In this document: piece by piece, positions 1 through 8,203 of the stretch
Position numbering within the stretch: position 1 is the stretch's first letter
Layout: each line of letters starts with the position of its first letter
Assembly: GCA_028280105.1 (NCBI GenBank)
Contig: JANQML010000401.1
Span: 1 to 33,520 of the forward strand
Length of the DNA: 33,520 nt
Direction: 5' to 3'
Origin: Desulfobacula sp.
Lineage (GTDB): Bacteria > Desulfobacterota > Desulfobacteria > Desulfobacterales > Desulfobacteraceae
The notes under the pieces: generated by a model
The model's input: only the letters and a program-made list of their open reading frames with translations
Databases searched by the model: none
Told to the model about the DNA's origin: nothing
Made by a program: the position numbers and the translations under genes

Positions 1-1884
1 CAGTTCAGATGATTTTAATGCCCGGATTTCAACATCGTCTTCACCCAGGTAGTACCGCAGCAGGTCGGCACATCCCTGGGCTGCGATTCCGGCGGTCCCC
101 TGTCCGATGAAGCAGACTCTCTTTATTTTTTTACTCTTAAATTCTTTTTCAAGAGTGGCCGGGACAGCGGATTCATCCAGATGAACGGTTAAAAGGGCGG
201 TATCCCCTGATTTTTTGAATTTGTTTTCAAGGGTTTTTTCAACCGAATCCGGAGATTCGGAGATCTCTTTGAGAAAATAGTGCGGATAATCCTGGCGGTC
301 AATGTCCCGGGATGTGATTTGACTGGAGAGAACCTGGTCCGGAGAAATTTCAATGGGTGAGTTGTCATAATAAACCGATCGGATACCCAGGACCCCGCCT
401 TCGGAGCCCTGATCCAGAATCACTATCTGACCTTTGTCCTCCCCGTTGAGCTTGATGTAGTCCTGGGTTTCCTCCACCACCCCGTACAATTCTGAGGCGG
501 CAATATAGTGATCCTGGGCGATCCCCACAAAAATGGCCTGACCGCTGCCTTTCTGGGCCAGAAAGAGTTTGCCGGGAGCCAGGTTGCTGTGCATACTGAT
601 GGCATGGGAACCTTCAAAATCATTGACTGCCAGCCGGAATGCTTCCTGAACCGGGTGGTTGAGTTTCAGGTAGTGTTCGATTTGCAAGGGGATGAGTTTG
701 GTATCTGTGTTGATATCCTCATGAATTTTATCATACCGGGCCTCGTACTCTGTTTTCAGTTCCAGGTAATTGTCAATATCCCCGTTCAGACAAACGTGAA
801 TAATACCGCTTTTTCCTATTTCGTGATCAGTGGGAGTATTGTCCACCGGGTGGCAGTTGGCAACCGTGATGTCTCCCACGGACGCCCATCTCGTATGAGC
901 GGAAACCGAATGGTTGATAAAACGGTACCCGCACAGCAACTGGAGCATGAGATCGTTTTTGATCTGGCTTCGGATAAAACTGACATTGTCGCCCAGTGCC
1001 CCGATTTCAGCGGCAAATTTATAGGCAAAGGAGATGCTGACCAGGTGTTCCCCGTTTTCAGGGTGGGTATCATTGATGGTGATGCTGTTGTTGGTAAGAA
1101 CCAGGTGGTTGGTTCGCTGTTTAAGCCGTTCGGACAGACCGGCCTTGATCAGCCCGGTTCTGAAGTTTTCAAACTCCTCCTTGGTAAAGCTGAACAGGAC
1201 AGAGATGCCGGACGAGTCCCGCCCCCGGACTTCAAGCCGGTCAATTGAATTGAGCACGGCATTGATTCGTTTAAAAACGGCCAGTCCGTTTTTATTCTCC
1301 GATGTTTCAAGCCCCATGGAAAGATCGCCGATGACGGCAATGTTTTTTATGATCTCTTTTTCAAGGCACCAGAGGCTGTCCAGAAGTTTTTCGATTCGAG
1401 ACGATACGATTTCCACCTCTCTGGCAGAGAGGGTTGCCGTAATCTGTTTGGCCATTCTGCGTTCCCTGTCTATCAATTCTTTCATCCGGTCAATGAGTGA
1501 TCTCAACGCCTGCTGTTTGTCTGGATTGAAAAAAAGGTCTGCAAAGCACTCTTCGGTTTTAATGCCCTGGCAGGTATTGAACAGCTCGTTCAATACATCG
1601 TCGCCGCCAAGGAAATCCGTTTCGATATCCAGGGCTTTTTCCCCCAGTCCGACGGTATTTAATTTATTTAGAATATGGTCAAGCCGTTGGGGGTCGAAAC
1701 CGGAATCCGTCTCCCGGCCCTTAAATGCAACAAGGGCTGAGATACCGCAAAAGAACGTATGGGGACGGTTGGGAAAAAAGATAATTGAATTTTCTCTGGC
1801 AGAGCTTAAATCGGTTCCAAATCCCAGGTGAAGGGCTTTTATCTTTTGAAGTATTTTTGAAAAAAGAGACGTGGGACGAGTCAT
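1..1884 (-). CDS. GlmS-like glutamine amidotransferase/SIS protein, enlarged form (partial, runs off left edge)
   Basis: Minus-strand reading frame open from an ATG at 1884 (preceded by a good GGAGG site) to the window edge, giving 628 residues without a stop. It resembles GlmS, which makes glucosamine 6-phosphate from fructose 6-phosphate and glutamine. Visible GlmS-type blocks are a Cys-Gly-Ile at residues 46-48, DRLEVRGRDSSG at 215-226, HTRW at 330-333, and an NGDIDNY block later. Near the visible end lies a sugar-isomerase (SIS) start, FIGQGTAGIAAQG. It is odd in two ways. The presumed nucleophile Cys is internal instead of residue 2, so a propeptide or a non-functional glutaminase is implied. 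About 150 extra residues also lie between the CGI block and the DRLEVRG block. Substrate is uncertain; family assignment is fairly secure, the exact reaction is not. It lies about 50 bp downstream of the transpeptidase gene, which fits a cell-wall sugar role. Confidence 0.75.
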   Translation of the reverse strand, partial: MTRPTSLFSKILQKIKALHLGFGTDLSSARENSIIFFPNRPHTFFCGISALVAFKGRETDSGFDPQRLDHILNKLNTVGLGEKALDIETDFLGGDDVLNELFNTCQGIKTEECFADLFFNPDKQQALRSLIDRMKELIDRERRMAKQITATLSAREVEIVSSRIEKLLDSLWCLEKEIIKNIAVIGDLSMGLETSENKNGLAVFKRINAVLNSIDRLEVRGRDSSGISVLFSFTKEEFENFRTGLIKAGLSERLKQRTNHLVLTNNSITINDTHPENGEHLVSISFAYKFAAEIGALGDNVSFIRSQIKNDLMLQLLCGYRFINHSVSAHTRWASVGDITVANCHPVDNTPTDHEIGKSGIIHVCLNGDIDNYLELKTEYEARYDKIHEDINTDTKLIPLQIEHYLKLNHPVQEAFRLAVNDFEGSHAISMHSNLAPGKLFLAQKGSGQAIFVGIAQDHYIAASELYGVVEETQDYIKLNGEDKGQIVILDQGSEGGVLGIRSVYYDNSPIEISPDQVLSSQITSRDIDRQDYPHYFLKEISESPDSVEKTLENKFKKSGDTALLTVHLDESAVPATLEKEFKSKKIKRVCFIGQGTAGIAAQGCADLLRYYLGEDDVEIRALKSSEL

Positions 1885-1933
1885 GGTTTCCTCCATAATC
1901 TAACAATTATAACCGGATTATAATATAAATGGA

Positions 1934-3307
1934 TTACAATTGAGCCGTTTGTTCATCCGGCTTAAAATACCGTTTTAAAATTAATTTTGCATAGGTACTT
2001 GCCCGGGTGCCGATATATTTTCTATGGCCCACCACAACGGATACGGCAATCTTTTTTCGGGTTTCCTTCTCTTTTCCAAACCCGGTGAACCAGTCATACC
2101 TTACCGTGTGTTCCTTGTTGTACAAAGAGCCTGTTTTACCACCGATCAACAGGCGGGAGAGAACCTTATCCTTTGAGGCACCCCGAAATGATTTTTTGGC
2201 GGTCCCCCGGGTGACCGTTTTTTGCATCAACGTCATCATGGTTGATGCGGTTTCCGGCTGAATTGCCGTCGTATATGTCGTTTTTTTGTTTTGATAGATG
2301 AGTTTGCCATCGGCATCGGTCACGTGGTCGATAATGCTGGGGACCATAACCCGGCCGGAGTTGATCACGGCAGACGTCATCATGGCTCCGAATACCGGGG
2401 AGATCGTCGTATCCGTATTAAACCCGCTCCCCAGTTCGGCCAGGTGATACTTGTTCTCTCTGGTGAAAAAAATGCCTGAGAAAAAAGGCAGTTCCGTCTC
2501 TATCTGCCGGTTGAATCCAAATGCCTGCGCATATGCCTCCAATGCATCTTTACCCAGCTTATTCTGACCCAGCTTACCAAAGACCGGGTTGATGGATTCT
2601 GCAAATGCACGGGCAAAGGATATTTTGTATGAATACTTATTGATCACGTCTTTTAGCTGCCGTTTATACAGGGTGTATTTATTGCCGTTAAAGTGCAGCT
2701 GGGTGTCTGGGTTGTATCCAAGGGTTTCAACGGCAGCTGCGGCAGTGACGATTTTAAAGATGCTGGCGGCCGGGTAGTCGGACTCAATACAGGGATTTGT
2801 GTTGTCATCTGCCAGGTCAAAACCGGTCATGGCCAGAATTTTCCCGGTATCCGCCTCCATGACCACAAGGGCAATTCTCTGGGGTTTTCCCCGGTCTAAC
2901 TTTCTCAGCCGTTTCAATAGGGAGAGCAAATACTCCTGGAGATCGATATCGATGGTGGTGGTCACTTTATAACTGTGATCAGCCGTATCCACAAAATAGA
3001 TGTTTTGATCCGAGCGAACCAGATCGGCAGGATCAATAATCGGTGCCAGCTGCTCTTTTGACAACTGCAAAGGCGGTTTTACCGGCTCGGGGGTGTCAGG
3101 CGTCTGATCCGGCGGTTTGATGATTGTTCGAAGAATCGGGTCTTCCCGGCCGGTTACTTTTAATGCAATCAGTGAAATCATCAGAAGACACAGGCAAAGA
3201 CCGATAGCGGTCTTTATTGCCGTTATAAACCGTTTTTGCCGCCTCTTTTTTTTAATATACCCGGATTGGAATTGCCGCCAGGAGTTGTCATTTCTTAAAT
3301 CATTCAA
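1934..3307 (-). CDS. Membrane-anchored penicillin-binding transpeptidase (PBP-type)
   Basis: A 457-residue protein with a basic cytoplasmic N-terminus, one membrane segment at about residues 30-50, a Pro-rich linker and a periplasmic serine transpeptidase domain. All three active-site motifs are visible: SIFK at 182-185 (nucleophile Ser182, Lys185), SIN at 238-240 and KTG at 391-393. This family cross-links peptidoglycan stem peptides. The protein is short for a class B PBP and I see no clear dimerisation domain between anchor and catalytic domain, so it may be an accessory or specialised enzyme. The start is TTG at 3307 with an AAGGAA site upstream; the first in-frame ATG falls inside the membrane segment and is unlikely. 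It is followed at about 50 bp by the GlmS-like gene, and separated from metG by about 200 bp that can form hairpins. Confidence 0.85.
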   Translation of the reverse strand: MNDLRNDNSWRQFQSGYIKKKRRQKRFITAIKTAIGLCLCLLMISLIALKVTGREDPILRTIIKPPDQTPDTPEPVKPPLQLSKEQLAPIIDPADLVRSDQNIYFVDTADHSYKVTTTIDIDLQEYLLSLLKRLRKLDRGKPQRIALVVMEADTGKILAMTGFDLADDNTNPCIESDYPAASIFKIVTAAAAVETLGYNPDTQLHFNGNKYTLYKRQLKDVINKYSYKISFARAFAESINPVFGKLGQNKLGKDALEAYAQAFGFNRQIETELPFFSGIFFTRENKYHLAELGSGFNTDTTISPVFGAMMTSAVINSGRVMVPSIIDHVTDADGKLIYQNKKTTYTTAIQPETASTMMTLMQKTVTRGTAKKSFRGASKDKVLSRLLIGGKTGSLYNKEHTVRYDWFTGFGKEKETRKKIAVSVVVGHRKYIGTRASTYAKLILKRYFKPDEQTAQL

Positions 3308-3379
3308 TTCTTATATTCCTTGACACCTATGTTAACTGCGTTCAAACACCAGGGCTGTTCTGCCGTAAAACCAAAAGAA

Positions 3380-3473
3380 GCTTTTTTGTAAAAGGCCTCA
3401 CGTGAATAGCGGCAGAATCCGTAGCAGCCGGTTCAACCGGCCCGCATCAAACCTTTTACGCTTCAAAAAAAGC
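3380..3473. terminator. Inverted-repeat region between metG and the transpeptidase gene
   Basis: The arms GCTTTTTTGTAAAAGG (3380-3395) and CCTTTTACGCTTCAAAAAAAGC (3452-3473) are largely complementary, with a 4-nt bulge. A smaller perfect hairpin, GCCGGTT-ca-ACCGGC, lies inside at about 3426-3440. On the minus strand this lies just after metG and could end or attenuate that transcript, although no classic stem plus U-tract is evident. Confidence 0.3.
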
Positions 3474-3508
3474 GCCTGGCCGTTTCCTGAAGGGGAATCC
3501 CGGGTGGT

Positions 3509-5449
3509 CTATTTGACGGCACTTCCCGGTTTCACGGCCGTCTGTGCGGTTTGATCAAAACCGGATAATACCAGGCCCTTTTTATGGCCGGCAGCCAGAA
3601 CCATGCCCTGGGAGACTTCTCCCATCAGTTTTGCCTCTTTTAAATTGGCCACGACAATGACCTGTTTTCCAATAATTGTCTCCGGGGAATACTCTTTTGC
3701 AATGCCGGCAACGATCTGGCGGGTTTCCGCTCCCAGATCCACTTTAAGCTTCAATAATTTGTTTGATTTTTTAATTCTTTCAGCCTCAAGAACTGTGCCG
3801 GCCCGAAGATCGATTTTCATAAAATCATCAATGGTAATCGGTTCTTTTAAGGCGGGTTTAAATGGTTTGGCAGGGGGCTTGTTTTCGTTGGCATTCAATT
3901 TGGAAACATCGATTCTCGGGAAGAGCAGATCCGGTTTTTCCACATATTTGCCCGGCGTCATCCGCCCCCAGGCACCCGTCTCGTCAAGGGTGTAAAATTG
4001 ATTATCCGGTTTCTCAATGCCCATGGTCTGCTGCATCTTTTGAGCGGTTCCGGGCATGACCGGGTAAATCAAACAGGAGACCACCCGCAGCCCTTCGATC
4101 AGGTTGTACATCACCGTTTCCAGCATCGCGGTGCCAGCCTCGTCCTTTGCCAGGGTCCAGGGCTCATGGGTATCAATATACTTGTTCATCAAAGAGATCA
4201 GTTTCCAGACCTCACCCAGTCCTTTGTGGAACTGGCAGAGGTTCATGGCAGAAGAAAATACTTCAATGGTCTGCTGAGCCGCCGGTTCAAGACTTAAATT
4301 CTTTTCCGCCTCTATGTCGGGGTCGGGTGCCTTTATTTCTCCCTTGAAATACCGGTGGGTCATGGAAAGCACCCGGGAAAACAGATTTCCCAGATCATTG
4401 GCAAGATCGGAGTTGATTCTCGATACAAGGATATCTTCGGTAAAATTGGCATCCAGTCCAAATACCATTTCCCGCATCAGAAAATATCGAAATGCATCCA
4501 CCCCGTATGTCTGCGTTACCTGTAGCGGATCGGTGACATTGCCGATACTTTTTGACATTTTGCTGCCCGCTACGTTCCAGAAACCGTGAACATTCAGACC
4601 GTTATACAATTCCATGCCCGCAGCCTTGAGCATGATGGGCCAATAGATGCCGTGGGGTTTGATAATATCTTTGGCAACAAAATGCCGGGCGGTGGGCCAG
4701 AAATGCTTAAATCTGTCTCCATCCGGATACCCCAGGGCCGAGACATAATTGACCAGTGCGTCAAACCAGACATAGGTGACATAGTCTTCGTCAAAGGGCA
4801 GTGTGATCCCCCAGGTCAGGCGGGTTTTGGGCCGCGAGATGCACAGATCCTCCAGCGGTTCTCTTAAGAAGGACAGGATTTCATTTTTATACTGTTCCGG
4901 CCGGATAAAATCCGGATTGGATTTGATATGATCGATCAGCCAGTCCTGATATTTGCTCATCTTAAAAAAATAGTTGGATTCCTTGATCACCTCGGGTACG
5001 GTCCCGTGGTCCGGGCATTTGCCGTCTTTGAGTTCTCTTTCCTGATAGAACCGTTCGCACCCGAAACAATAGATCCCCTCATAGGATGAGAAGTAGATAT
5101 CACCGGAATCATGAATTTTTGACAGGATTTGCCGGACCACGGCGATGTGGTCGGGATCGGTTGTCCGGATAAAGTGATTGTTGGATATGTTGAGCACGGG
5201 CAGCAGGTCCCGGAATAACCGGGATATTTTATCGGCATAGGCTTTGGGGGTGGTTTCCTGTTTCTCGGCCGCCTGAACGATTTTATCCCCATGTTCATCC
5301 GTACCCGTGAGAAAAAAGGTCTCGTGATTGTCCATCTGTTTAAAACGGGTCGCAACATCAACGGCAATGGAGGTGTATGCATGGCCCAGATGGGGCTGGG
5401 CATTGACATAGTAAATGGGCGTTGTATAAAATTGATAGTCGGGTGTCAT
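3509..5449 (-). CDS. metG: Methionyl-tRNA synthetase with C-terminal tRNA-binding domain
   Basis: A 646-residue class I aminoacyl-tRNA synthetase that charges tRNA-Met in the cytoplasm. The HIGH-type signature is HLGH at residues 20-23, and KMSKS is at 297-301. A single zinc knuckle is visible as C128-x2-C131 and C145-x2-H148. The block KDIIKPHGIYWP, typical of MetRS, is at about 260-271. The last 100 residues (about 543-646) form an EMAP-II/Trbp111-like tRNA-binding domain, which mediates dimerisation in homologues. The ATG overlaps the ricT stop codon (ATGA), so translation is coupled. The ricT-metG order resembles other bacteria, where ricT (yaaT) lies close to holB and metG. Confidence 0.97.
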   Translation of the reverse strand: MTPDYQFYTTPIYYVNAQPHLGHAYTSIAVDVATRFKQMDNHETFFLTGTDEHGDKIVQAAEKQETTPKAYADKISRLFRDLLPVLNISNNHFIRTTDPDHIAVVRQILSKIHDSGDIYFSSYEGIYCFGCERFYQERELKDGKCPDHGTVPEVIKESNYFFKMSKYQDWLIDHIKSNPDFIRPEQYKNEILSFLREPLEDLCISRPKTRLTWGITLPFDEDYVTYVWFDALVNYVSALGYPDGDRFKHFWPTARHFVAKDIIKPHGIYWPIMLKAAGMELYNGLNVHGFWNVAGSKMSKSIGNVTDPLQVTQTYGVDAFRYFLMREMVFGLDANFTEDILVSRINSDLANDLGNLFSRVLSMTHRYFKGEIKAPDPDIEAEKNLSLEPAAQQTIEVFSSAMNLCQFHKGLGEVWKLISLMNKYIDTHEPWTLAKDEAGTAMLETVMYNLIEGLRVVSCLIYPVMPGTAQKMQQTMGIEKPDNQFYTLDETGAWGRMTPGKYVEKPDLLFPRIDVSKLNANENKPPAKPFKPALKEPITIDDFMKIDLRAGTVLEAERIKKSNKLLKLKVDLGAETRQIVAGIAKEYSPETIIGKQVIVVANLKEAKLMGEVSQGMVLAAGHKKGLVLSGFDQTAQTAVKPGSAVK

Positions 5450-6267
5450 CTTTTAGCCGGTCCTGTTTTTTGAGATTTTGATTTTTTAAATTTCCGGGTT
5501 GTTTTTTCAACTTCAGTACCATCATCCATTCGTACGGTAAATGTCTCTTTTAAAACATTCAGGCGGACCACTTTTCCGGTGCCTTCCTCAATGGTGATTT
5601 TTTTCCCCGGCTTGGGCATTTTCCGTTTCAAGCATTTGTATGTTTCGTTTTCAAAGTTCAAGCAGCACATGAGCCGGCCGCAGACCCCGGATATTTTAGT
5701 CGGGTTTAAAGACAGGCCCTGTTCTTTGGCCATTTTGATGGAGACCGGTTCAAAGGTATGTATAAACGATGAACAGCAGAGTTCACGTCCGCATTTTCCC
5801 AATCCGCCGCAATGTTTGGATAGATTTCGGATGCCCACCTGCCGCATTTCAATCCGGATGCTGAATTCCTTGACCAAAAGCTTGATCAGTTCCCTGAAAT
5901 CGATGCGCCCGTCCGCCGTATAAAAAAATGTCAGTTTATTGCGGTCAAAGGTTGATTCCACATTAAAAAGATTCATTAAAAGGCCCAGGTCGTTGATACA
6001 GGTAATGCAAAAATCAAATGCTTTTTTTTCCAGGGCTTTGAGTTCTTCTCTCTTTTTAAAATCAGCCGGGGTTGCCACTCTGACAATCTGCTTTAATTTT
6101 TTTTCCGTGTTGTCGATTTCAAACGGTGGTACGGCAATCCGGCCGAAACCCAGGCCCTGTTCCGTCTCGACAATGACCGGGTCTCCTTCTTTTAAAACAA
6201 AGGCGCTGCTTTTAAAATCATAAATTTTTCCGGCTGTTTTAAATTTAACACCAGCAACTTTAATCAT
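5446..6267 (-). CDS. ricT: RicT/YaaT-family PSP1 domain protein
   Basis: A 273-residue PSP1-domain protein. In Bacillus subtilis RicT (YaaT) works in an Fe-S-containing complex with RicA and RicF that affects RNase Y and development; in Proteobacteria its role is poorly known. The diagnostic Cys-rich centre is visible: HCGGLGKCGRELCC (Cys153, 159, 164, 165) followed by CGRLMCC (Cys196, 201, 202) and Cys212. The C-terminal 40 residues are very basic. The start ATG overlaps the holB stop (ATGA), and its own stop overlaps the metG start, so holB-ricT-metG form a coupled set, the same neighbourhood as in Firmicutes. Confidence 0.92.
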   Translation of the reverse strand: MIKVAGVKFKTAGKIYDFKSSAFVLKEGDPVIVETEQGLGFGRIAVPPFEIDNTEKKLKQIVRVATPADFKKREELKALEKKAFDFCITCINDLGLLMNLFNVESTFDRNKLTFFYTADGRIDFRELIKLLVKEFSIRIEMRQVGIRNLSKHCGGLGKCGRELCCSSFIHTFEPVSIKMAKEQGLSLNPTKISGVCGRLMCCLNFENETYKCLKRKMPKPGKKITIEEGTGKVVRLNVLKETFTVRMDDGTEVEKTTRKFKKSKSQKTGPAKR

Positions 6268-7316
6268 GGCATACTATTTCCTTTATTGCAGGTCAGTATA
6301 AGAAAGAACCGGTCCAGGGTTAATCTTATATTTGCATTGGATATCAGCCTTTTTTCCGTTTCAAAAAGTTCTGACAGCCACTTAAAATAAGTTTCATATT
6401 CGACCTGACAATTAATATCTGCAAAAGTATCATAAAAATCAAGGTTAACTATTTTTTCAGGAGAGACCCCAAAGACAAGCAGGTCCCTGAAAAACGTTTT
6501 CATCACGGCAAGGGTATCATCAATCAGTCCGGGAGTCATGTTTAGTTTTTGTGATATTTCCAACCCGGTTCTGATATCTGCCGTATCCGGTCGGGTCAAC
6601 CGTGAAAGCCCGGTCAGGATCCATTGGCGGCGTTTTATCCAGTCAACGCTGTCGGCAGATCCGGGAACGGATTCTTTATCCAAAAACAGCAATGCCTTTT
6701 TAAGGTCGGCGTTTGTTGTTACCGATACGATGTGGGCCAGGCCGGGATCAACATCATGAAAGCGGGTCAAATAATCTGCAACCATTTTTTCAGTCAACGG
6801 CCTGAATCTGATTTTACGGCACCTGGAAAGAATGGTCGGCAGCAACCGGTTTTTTTTTTGAGCGAAGAGAAGAAAAACGGTTCTGTCCGGCGGTTCCTCC
6901 AATAGCTTGAGCAGGCCGTTTTGGGCCTGTTGATTCATCAGGTCGGCATCGTCGATCATCACCACCCGGACCTTTGCTTCATTGGCTTTAATGGAGATCG
7001 TTTGCCCCATCTGCCTTATCTGAGAGATGGTAATGTTTTTTTTACCCTCAGGCAAACCGATGTAATGGATATCCGGATGCAATCGTTCATCAATTTTTTT
7101 GCAGGACCGGCATTGGTTGCACGGCTCTGATTCCTGACCATGACAATTGATACCTTTGGCAAAAAAAAATGCCGCTTCTTTTCTGCGGGTGTTTGCTCTG
7201 CCGTAGAAAAGAAGGGCATTGGGTATTCTTTTTGTTCTCAGGACCGCTCTTAGCTCAGAAAAGGCGCGGGTGTTGAATTGTATTTGATCAAAATCAGACA
7301 TAATTTGATCAATCAC
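6264..7316 (-). CDS. holB: DNA polymerase III delta-prime subunit
   Basis: A 350-residue clamp-loader AAA+ protein. Delta-prime helps open and load the sliding clamp in the replicative polymerase. A zinc-binding group is visible (Cys58, Cys66, Cys69, Cys72), followed by IDDADLMNQQAQNGLLKLLE at 121-140, the usual Walker-B-like and sensor region, and the clamp-loader SRC motif at 164-166. The region equivalent to Walker A (about 39-46, GRANTRRK) lacks the GxxGxGKT consensus, as expected for delta-prime, which does not hydrolyse ATP. ATG at 7316 was taken; an alternative in-frame ATG six codons in would remove only five residues. It lies 6 bp after the HU-family gene. Confidence 0.9.
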   Translation of the reverse strand: MIDQIMSDFDQIQFNTRAFSELRAVLRTKRIPNALLFYGRANTRRKEAAFFFAKGINCHGQESEPCNQCRSCKKIDERLHPDIHYIGLPEGKKNITISQIRQMGQTISIKANEAKVRVVMIDDADLMNQQAQNGLLKLLEEPPDRTVFLLFAQKKNRLLPTILSRCRKIRFRPLTEKMVADYLTRFHDVDPGLAHIVSVTTNADLKKALLFLDKESVPGSADSVDWIKRRQWILTGLSRLTRPDTADIRTGLEISQKLNMTPGLIDDTLAVMKTFFRDLLVFGVSPEKIVNLDFYDTFADINCQVEYETYFKWLSELFETEKRLISNANIRLTLDRFFLILTCNKGNSMP

Positions 7317-7322
7317 TGCCGG

Positions 7323-7598
7323 CTAATAGTCCACCCGCTCCTTCAACTCTTTTCCGCATTTGAAAAAGGGCAGTCTTTTGGGGGGGATGGTTACTTTTTG
7401 ACCGGTTTTGGGGTTTCGCCCGGTATAACTTTTATACTCTTTGATGTGAAAACTGCAAAACCCTCTTATTTCAACCCGTTCCCCTTTTTTAAAAGAATCA
7501 GACAGGGAATCAAAAAAGATTTTAATTACTTCGGCGGCTTGGGATTTGCTCAGGTTTGCTCTCTCTTTTAACGTCGATATTAGCTCAAGTTTATTCAT
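7323..7598 (-). CDS. HU/IHF-family DNA-binding protein
   Basis: A 91-residue histone-like protein. The family forms dimers that bend DNA through two beta-ribbon arms. The arm-tip consensus GRNPKTGQ is visible in the C-terminal half, preceded by RVEIRGFCSF, where most members have RGFGSF. The N-terminal helix-turn-helix region LISTLKERANLSKSQAAEV fits the family well. Whether it is HU or an IHF subunit cannot be fixed from one sequence. A good site (AGAGGAAG) precedes the ATG. It heads the holB-ricT-metG set, 80 bp after the NusG-like gene. Confidence 0.92.
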   Translation of the reverse strand: MNKLELISTLKERANLSKSQAAEVIKIFFDSLSDSFKKGERVEIRGFCSFHIKEYKSYTGRNPKTGQKVTIPPKRLPFFKCGKELKERVDY

Positions 7599-7678
7599 GC
7601 TTCCTCTTTAAATTGAATGACAACACGTCCTTTAAAATTTCTATAGGTTTAAAGAATATCGGATAAAAAGTCAAGGAG

Positions 7679-8203
7679 TTATACCGACAAGCCGGGAAGT
7701 TTTTCCACATTCTCTTCATCCACATCAACACCTGCATATTGACCGAGCACATCGATTTTTATCACCACCCGGCCTTTGCCTTTATAACGGGTGAATTCCC
7801 CTTTTATTCCGGCCATGGGGCCTTCCAGTATCATAACCGGATCTCCTTTTTTCAACCGGATGCTGGCACCGGTTACCAGGTCTGCACCGGCACCGGTTAA
7901 AATCCTTAACGATTCAATCTGTCCCTCAGGTACGGGTACGGGCCCGGCCTGATTTCCCAGCAGGCGAACCGCACCGGTTGTTTTTAATATGCTCAACTGA
8001 TGGGACGGGTCCGGAAGCGTCTTTACGAATAGATACCCCGGGAACAACGGTACCTCAATCATCAGGTTTCTGTCTTTGCGGCGACTTCGTTTTTTGGTTC
8101 TGGGCAGAAACACATCAAATCGTTTTTTTGCAATACTGTCGCAAACGGTGTTTTCAAAGTTGCTCCGCGTCAGCAAAGCAAACCAGTTTTCAAGATCTGT
8201 CAT
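7679..8203 (-). CDS. NusG-like transcription antitermination factor (UpxY/RfaH type)
   Basis: A 174-residue NusG paralogue. The N-terminal NGN domain (about 1-110) contains WFALLTRSNFE and the block VPLFPGYLFVK. The C-terminal KOW domain (about 118-170) contains GDPVMILEGPMAGIKG. Housekeeping NusG is usually encoded beside secE and rplK, which are absent here, so this is more likely a specialised UpxY/RfaH/LoaP-like factor that helps RNA polymerase through long operons, often for surface polysaccharides. Its ATG overlaps the lptD stop (ATGA), tying its synthesis to an LPS export gene. The target operon is not visible in this window. Confidence 0.85.
   Translation of the reverse strand: MTDLENWFALLTRSNFENTVCDSIAKKRFDVFLPRTKKRSRRKDRNLMIEVPLFPGYLFVKTLPDPSHQLSILKTTGAVRLLGNQAGPVPVPEGQIESLRILTGAGADLVTGASIRLKKGDPVMILEGPMAGIKGEFTRYKGKGRVVIKIDVLGQYAGVDVDEENVEKLPGLSV

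Noticed and set aside
508..1248. Long plus-strand open frame of 246 codons
   Set aside because: It is antisense to the GlmS-like gene, whose conserved motifs and ribosome site are on the minus strand; no family features in the plus-strand product.
1034..1831. Plus-strand open frame of 265 codons, Ser/Arg rich
   Set aside because: Shadow of the GlmS-like gene; composition is that of an antisense frame.
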